A stretch of DNA of 64,000 nt, taken from Rhodamnia argentea (taxonomy: Eukaryota; Streptophyta; Magnoliopsida; Myrtales; Myrtaceae). How positions within the stretch are numbered: the stretch's first letter is position 1; the number at the start of each line of letters is the position of its first letter. This document shows positions 13,665 to 25,819 of this stretch, piece after piece. The translations under genes and the position numbers were made by a program. The notes under the pieces were generated by a model. It made no database searches. It saw only the letters and a list, made by a program, of their open reading frames with translations, and was not told the DNA's origin. Location of the stretch: contig NC_063151.1 of assembly GCF_020921035.1 (NCBI RefSeq), positions 4,774,001 to 4,838,000 of the forward strand, given 5' to 3'.

Positions 13665-13925
13665 CTTAGGGGCGGGGTAGTGAGGTAAATGTACCATATT
13701 CTAGGGCTTTCTTATCATAAATGTGGGTAGTTGTTAGATGGGGGAGATGCAACCTCAGTCATTAGATCTAGAGTCAGTCAACGGTAGGAGAGCCTCTCTC
13801 TCATTTATATCATCTAACACTTACGTAATACAAAATATTCTCTCAAGAGCTTCTCTCTAAATACTTCCTCTCTCTCTATAATCCGGTAAATAAGTAAGCG
13901 ATCCAAGTAATTCAGAGATTAAATA
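13665..13925 (+). repeat. LTR-like tail of array unit 1
   Basis: A purine run (TTAGGGGCGGGG) precedes a 250 bp stretch with a U3-like start, an AT-rich TATA-like site and CT-rich leader. The equivalent in unit 2 (about 16300-16560) has a clear TATATAAATAGGAGGG box. This resembles a polypurine tract plus LTR of a short non-coding retroelement, but no primer-binding site or matching 5' LTR was identified. Confidence 0.3.
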
Positions 13926-14714
13926 GATGATCGAAAATGGGGGATTATAAAGGAGGTGGGACGCATGCAATGATACTACATGTCGTTTCGAGGGGCAGTC
14001 GGTTTCGGATTTTCCACTTCAATGGCAAAGTGTCAAAAAACTTTTCAATTAAGTCCTTCGCCTCACATGAAAATTTTGAGGTTTGGACTGATGCTCAAAT
14101 GATCTAATCCTTCGCTTAATTTGAGCGTACAAGCTTCGGTAAATACATTATTTGCACTTTCGACATAAGTACTACGCACAATAAAATAATCTACACGCTT
14201 ATAAGGTGTATATCATAAAATACTTGAAAAGGAGCAACTCATCTCAACTTCTAAGTATTTGGATAGACTTTTATTTTGTTGCTTCTTACTTTATTTAAAT
14301 ATTGCGATTGACACACTTTGACATTTTATTACTCCGAAATACCAAAGTTTACCTAATACTTCATTCGCATAATTAAATTGTTGCTTTATATATCGTGCTA
14401 TAGATAATATAGCATTGAAATTAATATTTATGGTTTTCTTCTAACTTCGCAATAGGTAACAAAAACTAGCAATAAAGTAAATTATTCAAAAATAATCTTT
14501 TTTAGGAAATCGCGGATTTAAATGGTTCAATTTGAGCCCAACTGAGTAAACCCATTCTCGAAATGCACGAGTTATAAAGGAGTAGGCACATACGCAATGA
14601 TACCGCGTGCCGTTTTGCATGGCAGACGGTTTCATATTTTTCGCTTCACCGACGAAGTGTTAAAAAGTACTCTTTCGCTTCACTTCTCAATTCTCAAGAA
14701 ACTTGTGACACTAC

Positions 14715-15789
14715 GATTGCGCATGACAACTATTATGTTCCAGAAAACCGATTCTAATTAAAATGATTTTTTCTGATTACGTTTCTGGATGGGATTTAGA
14801 GAATCAGAACGCACTTGATAACCGCCCAAAATTTCTGTTCGTAGAATAGAAACGCGTTTGATAACTGCACAAAATTTCTATTTTAAAAAACTGTTTCTCT
14901 TCCTAATTTTTTTATTTATTTAAGTCAAATAACCATGTAGTTACATTGTAAAATTTCATCCTAAATTGAAGACTAATTTACAATGCACACTAAAATAATT
15001 TAAAATATATTATTTTTTTAGTATGTCATAAATGAAACACGAATTTTAATACATTATGTTTGAAGTTCGATTGAAGCATGAGATAATTCCCATATTAAGA
15101 ACTTTTTTTCTTTAAACGTTGCGTTGTCCAAAATACATACAAATATAGCATTCGAATAATCAAATTATTCACTAACAAAAAAATAATAATAAATTATCCT
15201 CCTTGATACGAAGTACAAGTCCTTCACTATCATTTTGTAGCTTCCGTCCTAAATCCAAGTGGGCGTTTAGCTTCAGCTCCACGTGCAGATGTTTACATTT
15301 TGTGATGCACGGCTACGAGTATATACGTTATCATTCACATGTTGGATGCCATCATCTTCTGTGACATTTTTGCATAAGAGTGAAATCTATGAAATCTAAG
15401 AAATTTAGGCCCAAATTTATGAAAATAAGGTCAAACTAGCTTAATATAAGATTATTCTATTTTTAGGGATTTTCTAAATTTTTTGTGATTTTTTAAAAAA
15501 TTTCCAATTTTTTTGAATTTTGAATTTTTATTTTTATTAGCTTGAGGGAAAAGTGACGAGAGAACCGAGAGGGAAAAGTGAGAGATGTGAGACTTTATTT
15601 TGTTTTGTGATTCTCAAAAGTGATTCTTTTTTCCGTAACCAATTTTTTTCTCGGTTCTGGATTTTGCTCTAAAACCGATTTTGGGAACATAATGAGAATC
15701 GAATTTATTTGCGTTACCAAATGCGATTCTTATCCTTTTTTGTTCCCTTAATCAGAATCAGAGAATGAGAATGGTTATCATGTAGGCCC
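14715..15789. mobile_element. PIF/Harbinger-like non-autonomous element in array unit 2
   Basis: The 1075 bp insertion is flanked by TAC at 14712-14714 and 15790-15792. The uninterrupted sequence in array unit 1 (CACTACTCGTGC, about 13051) is the empty site, so the 3 bp duplication is confirmed by a paralogue. The right end AATGGTTATCATGTAGGCCC is the inverted form of a degraded left end (GCGCATGACAACTATT). The same family occurs at 58825-60033. A 3 bp target duplication and GGGCCTGCATG termini fit PIF/Harbinger. No transposase is encoded. Confidence 0.8.
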
Positions 15790-17828
15790 TACTCGTGCTT
15801 GCCATGTTTGCTAAGCTATATGAAAATCAACTCAAGCCTGTACTATAATTGCTTTTGCATTGTGATTATCATTATCATCACAACTTACAGTTTCATAATC
15901 ACCGTCACGATCCTAATCTGTAGCTCCGCTCTATTCTATCTAGAGCAAGTTAAGAAGCATCACCTAGATGCTTTCCATCAAGAAAAATCCTAGTGAAGTT
16001 TGGGAACCGCAACGATCCTGAGTAATTCCTCAAATGCTAAGTCTTTCTGGCGCTCGAATCTTGATTTTCTTGCAGCAATGGCAACAGAATCCATAGACAC
16101 AAGGGCCTTGCCATTGTAGATATCTGCTCAACCAAACAATGGACGCTTTACCAAGTAACCGCAAGATACCTTAATCAACTAATCACAAGGCTACGTGCAC
16201 TTGTCACAGATCGGAGGTTCAGTGAGCTAACTGGGTGAACCACAAAACTTGAAGTATTTTGGCCTCCACAGTTTTCTTGTGGCCTCTACAATATTCTTAG
16301 GGGCGGGTGATACAATAATGTACAATATTCTAGGGTTTTCTTATCATAAATGTCAGTAATTGTTAGATGTGGAGATGCAACCTCGACCATTAGATCTAGA
16401 ATCGATCAACGATAGTCATTGAGAGGCTTCTTATATAAATAGGAGGGCTCTCTCTCATTTGTATCATTAAACACTCAAGCAATACAAAATATTCTCTCCC
16501 AAAACTTCTCTCTCTAAATACTTTAATCCCAAGTAATTCGGTGAATAATAGAATTGTTGATAACAAGATGTCCTGAAATTGGATCGAAAATGAGAATTAC
16601 AAAGGTGGGACGCATGCAATAAAACTACATGTCAAGTGGCAATCGGCTTCGGATTTTTCGCTTCAATGGCAAAGTTTCAAGAAAGTTTTCAATTAAGTCT
16701 CGCTTCACATGAAGATTGTGTGGTTTGGACTGATGCTCAAATGATCTAATACTTGGCTTAATTTGAACTACAAGCTTTGCTATGTACAACATTTTACTTT
16801 CAACACAAGAACACTAATACAATAAAATAATTTGCATGTTTATATTGCGTATATCATAAAATACTTAGATAAGAATAATTCACAGACTTTTAAGTTTAAA
16901 TTTTGCGATTGACACACTTTGACATTTTATTATTCTGAAACACATAAAACTTTCCTAATATACAATATTGACATGTGAATTCACATAATGCAATCATTGC
17001 TTTATATACTGTGCTATTGATAATATGACATCTTATTTAAACAAATGTTTATAATTTTTCTAACTTCCTCAATATGAAACAGAAATTAGCAATAAAGTCC
17101 AATTATTCGAAAATCATCTTTGTAAAGGAAATCATGGATTTTCATGGTTCAATTTGAGCCTAATTGAGGTAAACTCATTATCTACGTGGTTCTATTATAA
17201 AATGCATGACTGTACATCGAAATGCGCGAGTTATAGAAGAGAAGGCACACACGCAATGATACTGAAAAAGTGCAAAAAATACACCTTCGTTTCACTTCTC
17301 AATTCTCATGCAGATTGTGACAATACCTGTGCTTGGCATGCTTTCTGAGCTATTGGAAAACAAACTCAAGTCCTTCTGTAGCAGACAACGCCTTATAGTC
17401 CTCTGCATCATCCATCATAATAGTTTCTGCATTGTGATCATCGTTGTCATCATAACCTACAGCTCCATAATCATCGTCATGATCCTAACCTGTAGCTCCG
17501 CTCTATTCTATCCAGAGCAACTTAAGAAGCATCACCAAGATGCTTTCCATCAGAAAAAATTCCTATTGAAGTCTAGAAGCCGCAACGACCTTGTGGGTAT
17601 TCCTCAAATGCCCAAATCTTTCTCTCGCTAGAATTTTGATTTTCTATTGCTTAAGTATTGCAGCAACGGCTACAGAATCCATAGATACAAGGGCCTAGCC
17701 ATTGTAGATATCTGATCAACCAAATAATAGACGCTTAATCAAGTAACTGCAAGATACCTTAATCAACTAATTACAAGGTTGCATGCACGGACCATTGTCA
17801 TTCACTCACGTATCAGGTAAAGAGCACA

Positions 17829-20800
17829 CTAATTCGGTCGCTTCTTTGAATAATCCCTGGGGCCGAATATGGTGGAACCAATTCTCACATTTGTGCTCCC
17901 CATCTCAATCTGCAAAAATCAGGAAGTGGATCTAATTGCTCACATGACATTTATCAACTTATGCTGAAACATGGGTTGCATGAACAATACTTTTGACTGC
18001 ATCTCATGTAAATGACATGAATGGAAAGAAAAGATTTGATACAATCCTGTTCAGTGGGACGAAGAAATACTGATTAATTCTGCACCATAGATCCGTATAT
18101 GCCCAGAAAGAAGATATGTGCTCCGAACTCAAACTATTGCCAAGGAAAGCACATCCCAAGACTCACTTGAGATCTATGAAGTTTTGGTTACTAACATTTC
18201 CATAGAACATCCACTAGGAATGCTTCTTGAGGATCCCACACTCGACATAAGAAGAAGTAAGTAGTGAGTATGTCACTTACTGCTTGCTCAAAATCACCGG
18301 ACATGCCCATTGACAACTCACATTGCCCCTCATTGATTCCTAGTGCCTTGCAAACCTCTGTTCTACAGTTTGAAAGTGTCTGTCACATTAAACAGCATGA
18401 ACAATGAAAATTAGCATGCAGAGGCAACAAGTTGAACCTGAATAAAGTAAGCTGAGTTAGACATCATAATATGTCAAGTTGGTTTACTTTAAATAATAAT
18501 AAGAAGAAGATGCCATCCTGAATTTGCTTGTACCAGGTAATTTTAAATCCACATTAACCACACTCTACAGTATGAACCTACTTCAGACTTCACAATGGAC
18601 GAGATGGTTCATTTCCATTCCCTGACATTGAGAAAAAAGCATCACCTGGAAATTCGCTGGAGTTGATGTGTAGTCTGGCATCCCTATTGTCATTAAGCCA
18701 GAAAATTCCAAGTTGGGGCACCGCGATTTGACGTATTTCACAAGCTCCAAACAATTTGCAGGCTCCACACCAGATTTAGCTTCAACAGTGTCATGAGGAC
18801 TAGTCGGTCAATAAAGCATATCATTTATCTAAAAAAAGGTCCGCAACGACTAAGCAGAAGGTACTGATGCTATGTTCACTTGTTCCTTCTGGTATTAAAA
18901 AGAAATCCTCCATCAGTTCCAGTCCAACAATAATTTTGCATACACTTTGGCAATCTGTTAACCTGCTCTTAGGAAAAAAGAGAAAAAACAAGTCTCCGGT
19001 TCTAACCATCTAATTGAATACACAAAAATCTTTTAGGAAACTTCAGCAAGCTGCAGGAGAGAGATTCTAACCCTGTGAAATGTGTGCAGCATGAAAGGAA
19101 CTAGATGAGGACATAAATTGGTTAAAGGCCCTCCATGACAGAAGATAAAGAAAAAGGATAAACTGTAGTTGAAACATGTAGCACAAGGAAAAACCTTTTT
19201 GAACCTTTTTCAATATCATATTGAAAGTTTGAAGAAAAAGAATAAGTATAACTAAAGAGCATCAAGTTTAATCCACTTAAAAGCCTGAAAAGACAAAATT
19301 TAACTCCATATTACAGGAAGCATAAGAGTTCAGGAAACAAGAGAGCAGCTACAGTCCTTTTGCACACAAGAACGGCTATGCTTAAAATAACAGGCGTAAC
19401 GAATACTAAGCATGTGGATGAGAAATCAGCACTTGAAAGTGTTACAAGCAATTACTTTAGCTACAATTGATCCCCCAATAACAGATTGCTTTACTAACCT
19501 AGCAGGTAAGTCTACTGATAATAGAAGACCATGTCCGTAATTATCTGCTTACTCACATACTTCTCCACTGGTGTTCACTTGGACCAAGACTTTCAATGGA
19601 TTTCTTCCAAGGCTTGAAACGGCATGATCAAGATGGTTAGCAATCTGCAAAAAAGGAAGTAGTCAGCAATCATTTTATCTGAAAGCTTCCCATGCCTCCT
19701 CAAGATTTTTCAATTTTGCCAAGACCATGAAACTTTGTAATGAAGCTTAGTAACTTAAAAAGTGGTAAGTTGATAGGCCTTTGTGGTCCAAAAAATTCAC
19801 AAGGACTGCAATATGTAAGCATAAATCTGAATGCCACCTAAGATATTGTTAAGCCATGTAATCTGTCACTATAGACAGTTCTAAATTCAAATTACAGCAA
19901 AACACCTTCTACTAATGTCTAGCTAATAACTAACAGCCATGGAAGTGCAATAGCTTCTAATTTCTGCAAAGACGGATTGGAGTCCTTACTTTCTCGTTGT
20001 CCACGCCCTCAACCATTGCCAAATTTGGAACTGCAGCTGAACGTACAGACAAAAATACCATGTGTCATATTGTGACAAAGTTGAAATAATCTTAGAACAA
20101 ACTCTGTGCAGATTTAAGAAGGAGACCTCGTAAGCGATCACCATACATTTCCATTTCCATAAACGACAATTGCGACGTCCCACAGAGAAAAGTTTTGCAG
20201 ACATCTAAAAAGTAGATTCATGACCCACCATTTCGGTGCTGTTCAAAATGTCCCATAGCCAACTTGAAGCTCGGCAATGAACTGAAATGACTAAAGGAGA
20301 ACTAATCATCCAGTCTCAGCACATGCACCGACTCTGCGTCTATGTGTGACACTTTAAAAATTTAAGTTGTTTCCAAGCCAGGTCGCAATGATCAAACTAT
20401 TACTATAGATAGAAACACAAGGGAGAAAATTTACATCACACACTCTATTTGATTGCTTACGAAAAATGCGCAGAAGGCTCGATATTCTTACTTTAAAACA
20501 CAAGTAATCTATTATTTCCATCAAGGGGCAACAAATGTATCCTAGGAGAAGAAGTAAATATTTTTTCTTTCGAATTTTACACAGAACAGTAGTAGGGAGC
20601 AATGGTTCATACAGAGAAGCGTTTTGGCTTTGTTGCTCTGCAAATGCCCCACGAAATGCCACTCAATGTCCTCGGGCAGCTGCACAAAGAACGCGCACCT
20701 TTCAGAGTCAAAGCACCACGTTTCACCCTCTAATCAATCTAATGCACCTCCTCAAACACATGAATCGAATCTAGGGAACCGAATTAAGAGCTCTAACCAA

Positions 20801-21226
20801 CCTTGCGAAAACAAATCGCATTTTCAACAGAGACTCCGAGAGAACACACAAATAGAAACTGATTAAGACACATGAACGGGCAGAGAAACTAGTCCGCAGC
20901 TCACATCAACCTCACAAACACGAATCACAATCTCAACGAAAACTCCGAACGGAAACACAATCAAAAACTGATCGGAGCACGTAAATGGTCCCAGGGAGAG
21001 AGACCTGCGGAGCTTTCTCGACGAACTCTTGCACGTAATTTTCGCCGAAACAACGGTGACCCGCGTCGTAGACATCGCGAATAAGAGAGACCGGCTTGGT
21101 TTTCGAAACGGCCACGACGCGCACGTTCTCGGCACGCGCGCCGGATCGCTCGGCCGCTTGACGGACTCGGACCATGACGGAGCGGAGCGCCGCTACAGCG
21201 AAGCTCTCCACGGCGGGAGCGGCCAT
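17829..21226 (-). CDS. Pyridoxal phosphate homeostasis protein (YggS/PLPBP family)
   Basis: Seven exons on the minus strand: 21226-21005, 20679-20613, 20036-19990, 19644-19557, 18779-18646, 18379-18281, 17909-17829. All are GT-AG and in phase, giving 245 residues. The PLP lysine lies in AVSKTKP (K42). Other family landmarks are [48 protein letters not shown] and [10 protein letters not shown]. The protein is a fold-type III PLP-binding barrel with no known enzymatic activity that buffers cellular vitamin B6 and amino-acid pools. The Met at 21226 matches the family start; the frame is open further upstream to 21379 but that part is not conserved. Exon 1 lies in the 8.3 kb duplicated segment, and a dead copy of it lies at 29322-29543. 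Confidence 0.93.
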
Positions 21227-23981
21227 GAAACGCGAAGGTTCTCGGTCGTTGCAACTGCTCGGGATCGTGTCCCGCTCCTGTGATGCCGCTCGTTGCTTTA
21301 CTCGAGATTTTCCGATTTCGGGGGTAGAGAGGTAAACTCGAATATAGAAAAAGACAAGTGAGAAAATTTTTGCAGCCACATTTTTCTTGAGACTATAATA
21401 GTTGTACTAAAAAAACCGAGAAAATTTTATGCCTTGTTTTTTTTTTTGTCAGAAAATTTTGTGCTTTTAACATTCTAGCAAAGTGCGTTATTCAGTTTGT
21501 TATTTAGTGTTACAATTTCTTTTCATTTTTTTTGCATAAATTGGGCCGCCTAAATATTAACTCATTCGAGGCATTGTTAGTTTTACCTCATTCCATATCG
21601 AGATTTATGGTTTTGTCTATTGACATATATATAGAGAATTTTTTGAATGATTGCCCAAATTCAAGAGGCTCGGTTTGTGATTTTATTTCAGCTATACATA
21701 TATAATCCATTAATGCTCTTTTCATATTTAGAATGCAATTCGATTAATTTCTACCCTATGCTATTTTAGAAGCCTGTTGAGAGCCACACATTGTTCGGGC
21801 CCATTCGGCCGAACAATCAACCTCCACCGTTATCGGATGGGGTTGTCAATTGTCATATGAATGGTTATATGCGATCTTCAGCTGAGGCATCAAGCAAAAT
21901 AAATTATTTCATGAGCAAGACATGTCTACCGTGAATTTATCTAAACACTTGAACTCGGCAAGTCTCGAAATAAATATTTTGTGGAATTCCACATATTTAA
22001 ATAATCTAAAAACAGGTTGTGGCTCATATGAAGCTAAGAGCCTAAGGCTAGTTATCATACGATCTTTTTTTTTATTATAATATTATAAACACATGTATGG
22101 CCCTATTACTTTGGTGGCGTAGTGTCCATTGGCCTAACTTTGGTACGAACCAAAGTAATCTATGCATACACCAAAAGAGCTTAATCTTTCGTTGTATTTA
22201 CGGTTATAAATATACATACACAATTACACATATATGTCCTATTAACTCAACTTAATTTTATGCTTCGGACTTCATGCAACAAACTATTATCAAGTAAAAC
22301 GCCAACATATGAACGGAATTTCAAATTTCACGACATAATTATTTCGTTTTATTTTGGGTAGTCATGGTTCAGTTTCTTGATCCTCAGAGCAATGCACCAT
22401 CTTTCTTTCTTGAGGCACGATTTAGAGCAAGCATCAAGCTTATGTTTTCAAACGAGTCTTAAGGGAGAGTATAGCCAGCCGGTTCTTGTTCATGCACCGA
22501 TTCTTGAATCAAAACGTCAACTTCAGAAAAAGACAGCAGAGAGTAAAAGGAGGAAGAAGACAGGACAGAATCGAGCGGGAGATCTGCTACTCCTCCCCGC
22601 GTCCTCTCCCATCTGTTTCCTAACAGACCTCTAAACATATTCTGGGTTCTAACGAGCATTTCCTTTGACCTTTGTCTGCTGCTGAGGTTGAGAAACAAAT
22701 CTCTCGTTGCATGGCTTCTGTTTGAACCAAAGTCACGACCATTCACTACAAGTCAACCTTCTTCTTCTTCTTTTTTTTTTTTTTTTTGGGTCGAGAAGTC
22801 AACCTTCTTTTTTTTTTTTTGGGAGTCAAGAAGTCAACCTTCTTATGTGCCTACTTTCGCAGCGATCAATGGATATCGCCATCACCCACTTCTTATCCAC
22901 TCTGGTCTTTTTTCCCTTTCACGTACCATCTTGTCCATGAAGAACTGAAAAAGATTTTGACTTGCAGCATACGCATTGCATGCGAGCGCTTGCTTTCTCG
23001 GGGGATTGAATAACCGATGCTACGGATTTAATTACAACATGGTGGGGATGCTTTTAACAGATTTTTTCTAATGAATGGGATGTTTTTAAGGATCAACTGA
23101 GGTTTTCTTGTTGTGCTAATCTAGTGTTCGAGTCATTATACCTTGAGAGTACAGAAAGAGCATTCACCCTTGTAAGTCAACCCTCATCTTTAATTGGAAG
23201 GTCTATGACCTTCATTGTTTTTTTTTTTTTTTTTGGGTTGAAATCTTTCTATGAATTATTTTTGGAAAAAATGACAAAAATGGTCTTTAAACTTTGACCC
23301 AACGTGTAATGTGGTCCATGAAATTTTAGTTTGACCAATATGGTTGCTAAACTTTAGCCCGATGTACAAGACAATACATGAACTTTCAATTTGTTTAATG
23401 TGGTCCTGTACTTTTTGAACATGTTTAAATAAATCCTTGAACTATAAGAAAATGTCAAAGTCGTCCCTTAACTTGAATAAATGGAAGGACTACATTGAAC
23501 GTTTTCTTATAATTCGAGGATTAAGTTGAACATGTTTCAAAAGTTCAGGGACCACATTGCACATTGGGCTGAAGTTCGGGGACCATATTGGTCAAATTAA
23601 AAGTTAGAAATCATATTGCACATTGGTTCAAAGTTCGCAGATCATATTGGTCAAATTAAAAATTTAGGGACCACATTACACATTGGATTAAAGTTCATGG
23701 ATTATATTGATCAAATTAAAAGCTCAGGAGGTCAAAATTCAAGGACCATTCCTTATTTTTTTTAGTTGAATTTGGCCATATCCACTTAGCACCAAAATCT
23801 CAAAAGAGAGCACAGATGTGAGCTAATTTTGACAATCAGCTCAGGTATAAGTAAAATCCAACTTCTGTAGTCTCTACACATTCCTCATTCAGGCCATTTC
23901 TCAGTGACCATCACGTCTCCAGGCTCGATATTCACCCCAAAATCCTCCCATCTTCCCTCAACAATTACTCCCTCTTCAATC
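21227..23981. other. Intergenic part of unit A upstream of the STIG1-like pseudogene
   Basis: No gene is supported. It matches 29544-33500 in unit B apart from unit-specific insertions and a unit A-specific stretch near 22796-22965. Positions 23264-23750 hold a TIR-type repeat with internal short tandem motifs (GGTCCATGAACTTT-like), whose 3' end is truncated compared with unit B. Confidence 0.6.
23264..23750. repeat. GGTCC-AACTTT internally repeated element, unit A copy
   Basis: Consists of degenerate motifs of about 40-45 bases (GGTCCATGAACTTT..TTTGACCAATATGG) in both orientations. The unit B copy (about 32768-33270) retains matching ends ATGACACAAATGGTCC and GGATCATTTGTGTCAT; here the right end is lost. 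A third relative lies at about 44764-45174. Confidence 0.7.
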
Positions 23982-24545
23982 ATGAGGTCCCGCAAGATCA
24001 TATCCATTTTCATCATATTGATAGTGGCTATTACCCTCGTTACTGACACATCATCGCCCGAGAAGATGGGCTGCGATCCAGATTACGACCAAGCGCCCAG
24101 GGAGCATGAGTACGAGCCCAATGGCAAGCTCTTGCATCGCCTCGCCTCATCCCGTGACCCAACCCGGTTCCTCTCGCATTGAGGGACGCACGCCCGTCGG
24201 TCGACTTGCGACAAGTTTCCTAGGATATGTTGCGCTAAGGGAAGTCCCGGACGTAGTTGTTGCAAGAAGAGGTGCGTGGATCTGCTCGCCGACTGGCTCA
24301 ACTGTGGGATGTGTGGCAGGAAGTGCAAGTACAATGAGATCTGTTGCAAAGGGAAGTGTGTGAACCCGTCGTTCAATAGGAAGCATCGTGGGGGTTCTAA
24401 CAATGGGTGCAAGGAGGGCAACTTCTGTCTCTTGGGGCTCTGCAAATTATGTCTAGGACAGGAGGAGAAATCCAGAATGACGATTCCCATGGTCGGATAC
24501 CAATTGTTGTGGCCCTTGTATTCTAACCTCTTGACTATCGTTTAA
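23982..24545 (+). pseudogene. STIG1-like secreted Cys-rich protein, unit A, nonsense codon
   Basis: The frame from ATG at 23982 runs through a hydrophobic signal peptide (IISIFIILIVAITLV), an acidic spacer, an RFLSH motif and a STIG1-type Cys-rich domain (CCKKRCVD, NCGMCGRKCKY, ICCKGKCVN, CLLGLC). An in-frame TGA at 24180-24182 separates the RFLSH motif from the Cys domain; unit B has a sense codon there. One conserved Cys near 24392 is Arg (KHRGG), and one extra base near 24444 shifts the natural stop at 24454-24456 out of frame, so the frame runs on to 24545. STIG1-like proteins are extracellular and act in pistil secretions and pollen-tube signalling. Unless the stop is read through, this copy is dead. 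Confidence 0.82.
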
Positions 24546-25819
24546 TTCTAAAACATGATCGTATCATCGGATCATAACCTCTTCAGATTTAATCCAAATA
24601 CGGTGTTTTTTGAAACCTAGGCTCAACCCATTTATTAATCTGGTGTATAAACCTGCAAAAAGTGTATTTAAACATCTGTCAAAGTGTCGGCGCTCTCCAA
24701 TAGACTTGCAACTTCTCCTTCGATAAGATGACTTCAACTTGCCTTGCGGGTTGGGAGTTGAGTCAAGATCGATCAAGGGGAACAACTTGCTTTGCCTTGG
24801 ATTGGTACTGATATTTTTACAAGGGGAGCAACATTAATAAAAACGCTTGTCTAAAAATGCTTTGATTTAATAAAGAGCTTGTCAAATAAAAGTTATTAGC
24901 TCGACAGTCTTACAAGAGTGTTAGTTACTTTTTATCATATGATCTCTCAATAAACGAGTGCTTTATGTAAAACATGCAGTGATAGTGTGGATTTATGGTT
25001 GAAATTGTACCGTCTTTGATAGTTCTGTCGGAAAAACATTTTCTAATGTATTACGGATATAATGGCGTGGATTAGGCAAAGAAAAAGACGCAGGGTCTGG
25101 TTGGATTCCATGTTTTTTGCTAGGGTACAGTAGATTTAGGACAGCGGTGCACTAACAAGTCAAAGTCAAGTCTTCTGGAAACGACGTGGCTGGGGTCCCG
25201 GAGTATTTGGATTTTCTTGATTGTCTTGGTGGGATTACTCGTGCGAGGAAAATCCTTCCTTGGTCCCAGATTTAACGAGATGTCTGTTCTAGTTCTAACA
25301 GGAACTCTCCAATGCATGTTTTCCCCCAAAAAAGGGTAGGCAACAAGACATTCTCGAACAAAACAAAGAGGCCCGACACTTTTTTCTCATCTTAAAGGGA
25401 AGGGATTCACCCAATCTTTGCCATACTTCTTCAGTAGAATTATTTGGGACGGGAATGTACTTCACACGACATTTTTCTGTTCCACTTTGACTTATGTTCT
25501 CCATCAAAGACAATGAATAATAGCTACGTGAACGGGAAGTTGGAAAAGATATTTGTAGAGGTTTATGGCATGGGATTTTTTTTTTTTTTTTTTTGGTCTT
25601 TTGCTTCTTCTTTTTAAGCATACTGCATAGTGCATGACAGATCCCATTACTAAAAATAAAATAAAATAACGGATATATAATTGCAACAAGAAACAAGAAG
25701 AGAAGACATTAGAAACAAGCCTTCATAAGGGAAATTACATTTTAAGATGTTCTAGTTACATCTTTATTCATTGAAATTACATTCCACGGTCGAAAGAGAC
25801 AACTCCTCAAACAATTTCA
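24546..25819. other. Intergenic, unit A
   Basis: No gene is supported. It is co-linear with 33932-35314 in unit B. The last 100 bases before 25820 probably include the 3' UTR of the minus-strand LRR gene. Confidence 0.5.

Larger units (their letters stand above)
12263..17790. repeat. Tandem array of a 1.6 kb unit between CNOT9 and the PLP gene
   Basis: Three units in direct order: about 12263-13925, 13926-16570 and 16571-17790 (truncated). Each opens with a GAAGGAGGTGGGACGCATGCA-like motif (12300, 13950, 16600) and continues with the same landmarks: CAAGCTTYGSTAAGTAC, a CTCCGCTCTATTCTAT segment and, in units 1-2, a CATAAATGT...TTAGATG tail. Unit 2 is longer because a 1075 bp DNA transposon sits in it. 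Each unit also contains a weaker internal repeat of its first 100 bases about 630 bases downstream (for example 12925-13015). No protein family is recognisable. The array begins in the presumed CNOT9 5' leader and ends in the PLP gene 3' flank. Confidence 0.85.

Noticed and set aside
20105-20204. Candidate PLP gene exon upstream of 20036 on the minus strand
   Set aside because: An initial search for the EWHF exon looked here; the true exon is at 20679-20613 with proper splice sites.
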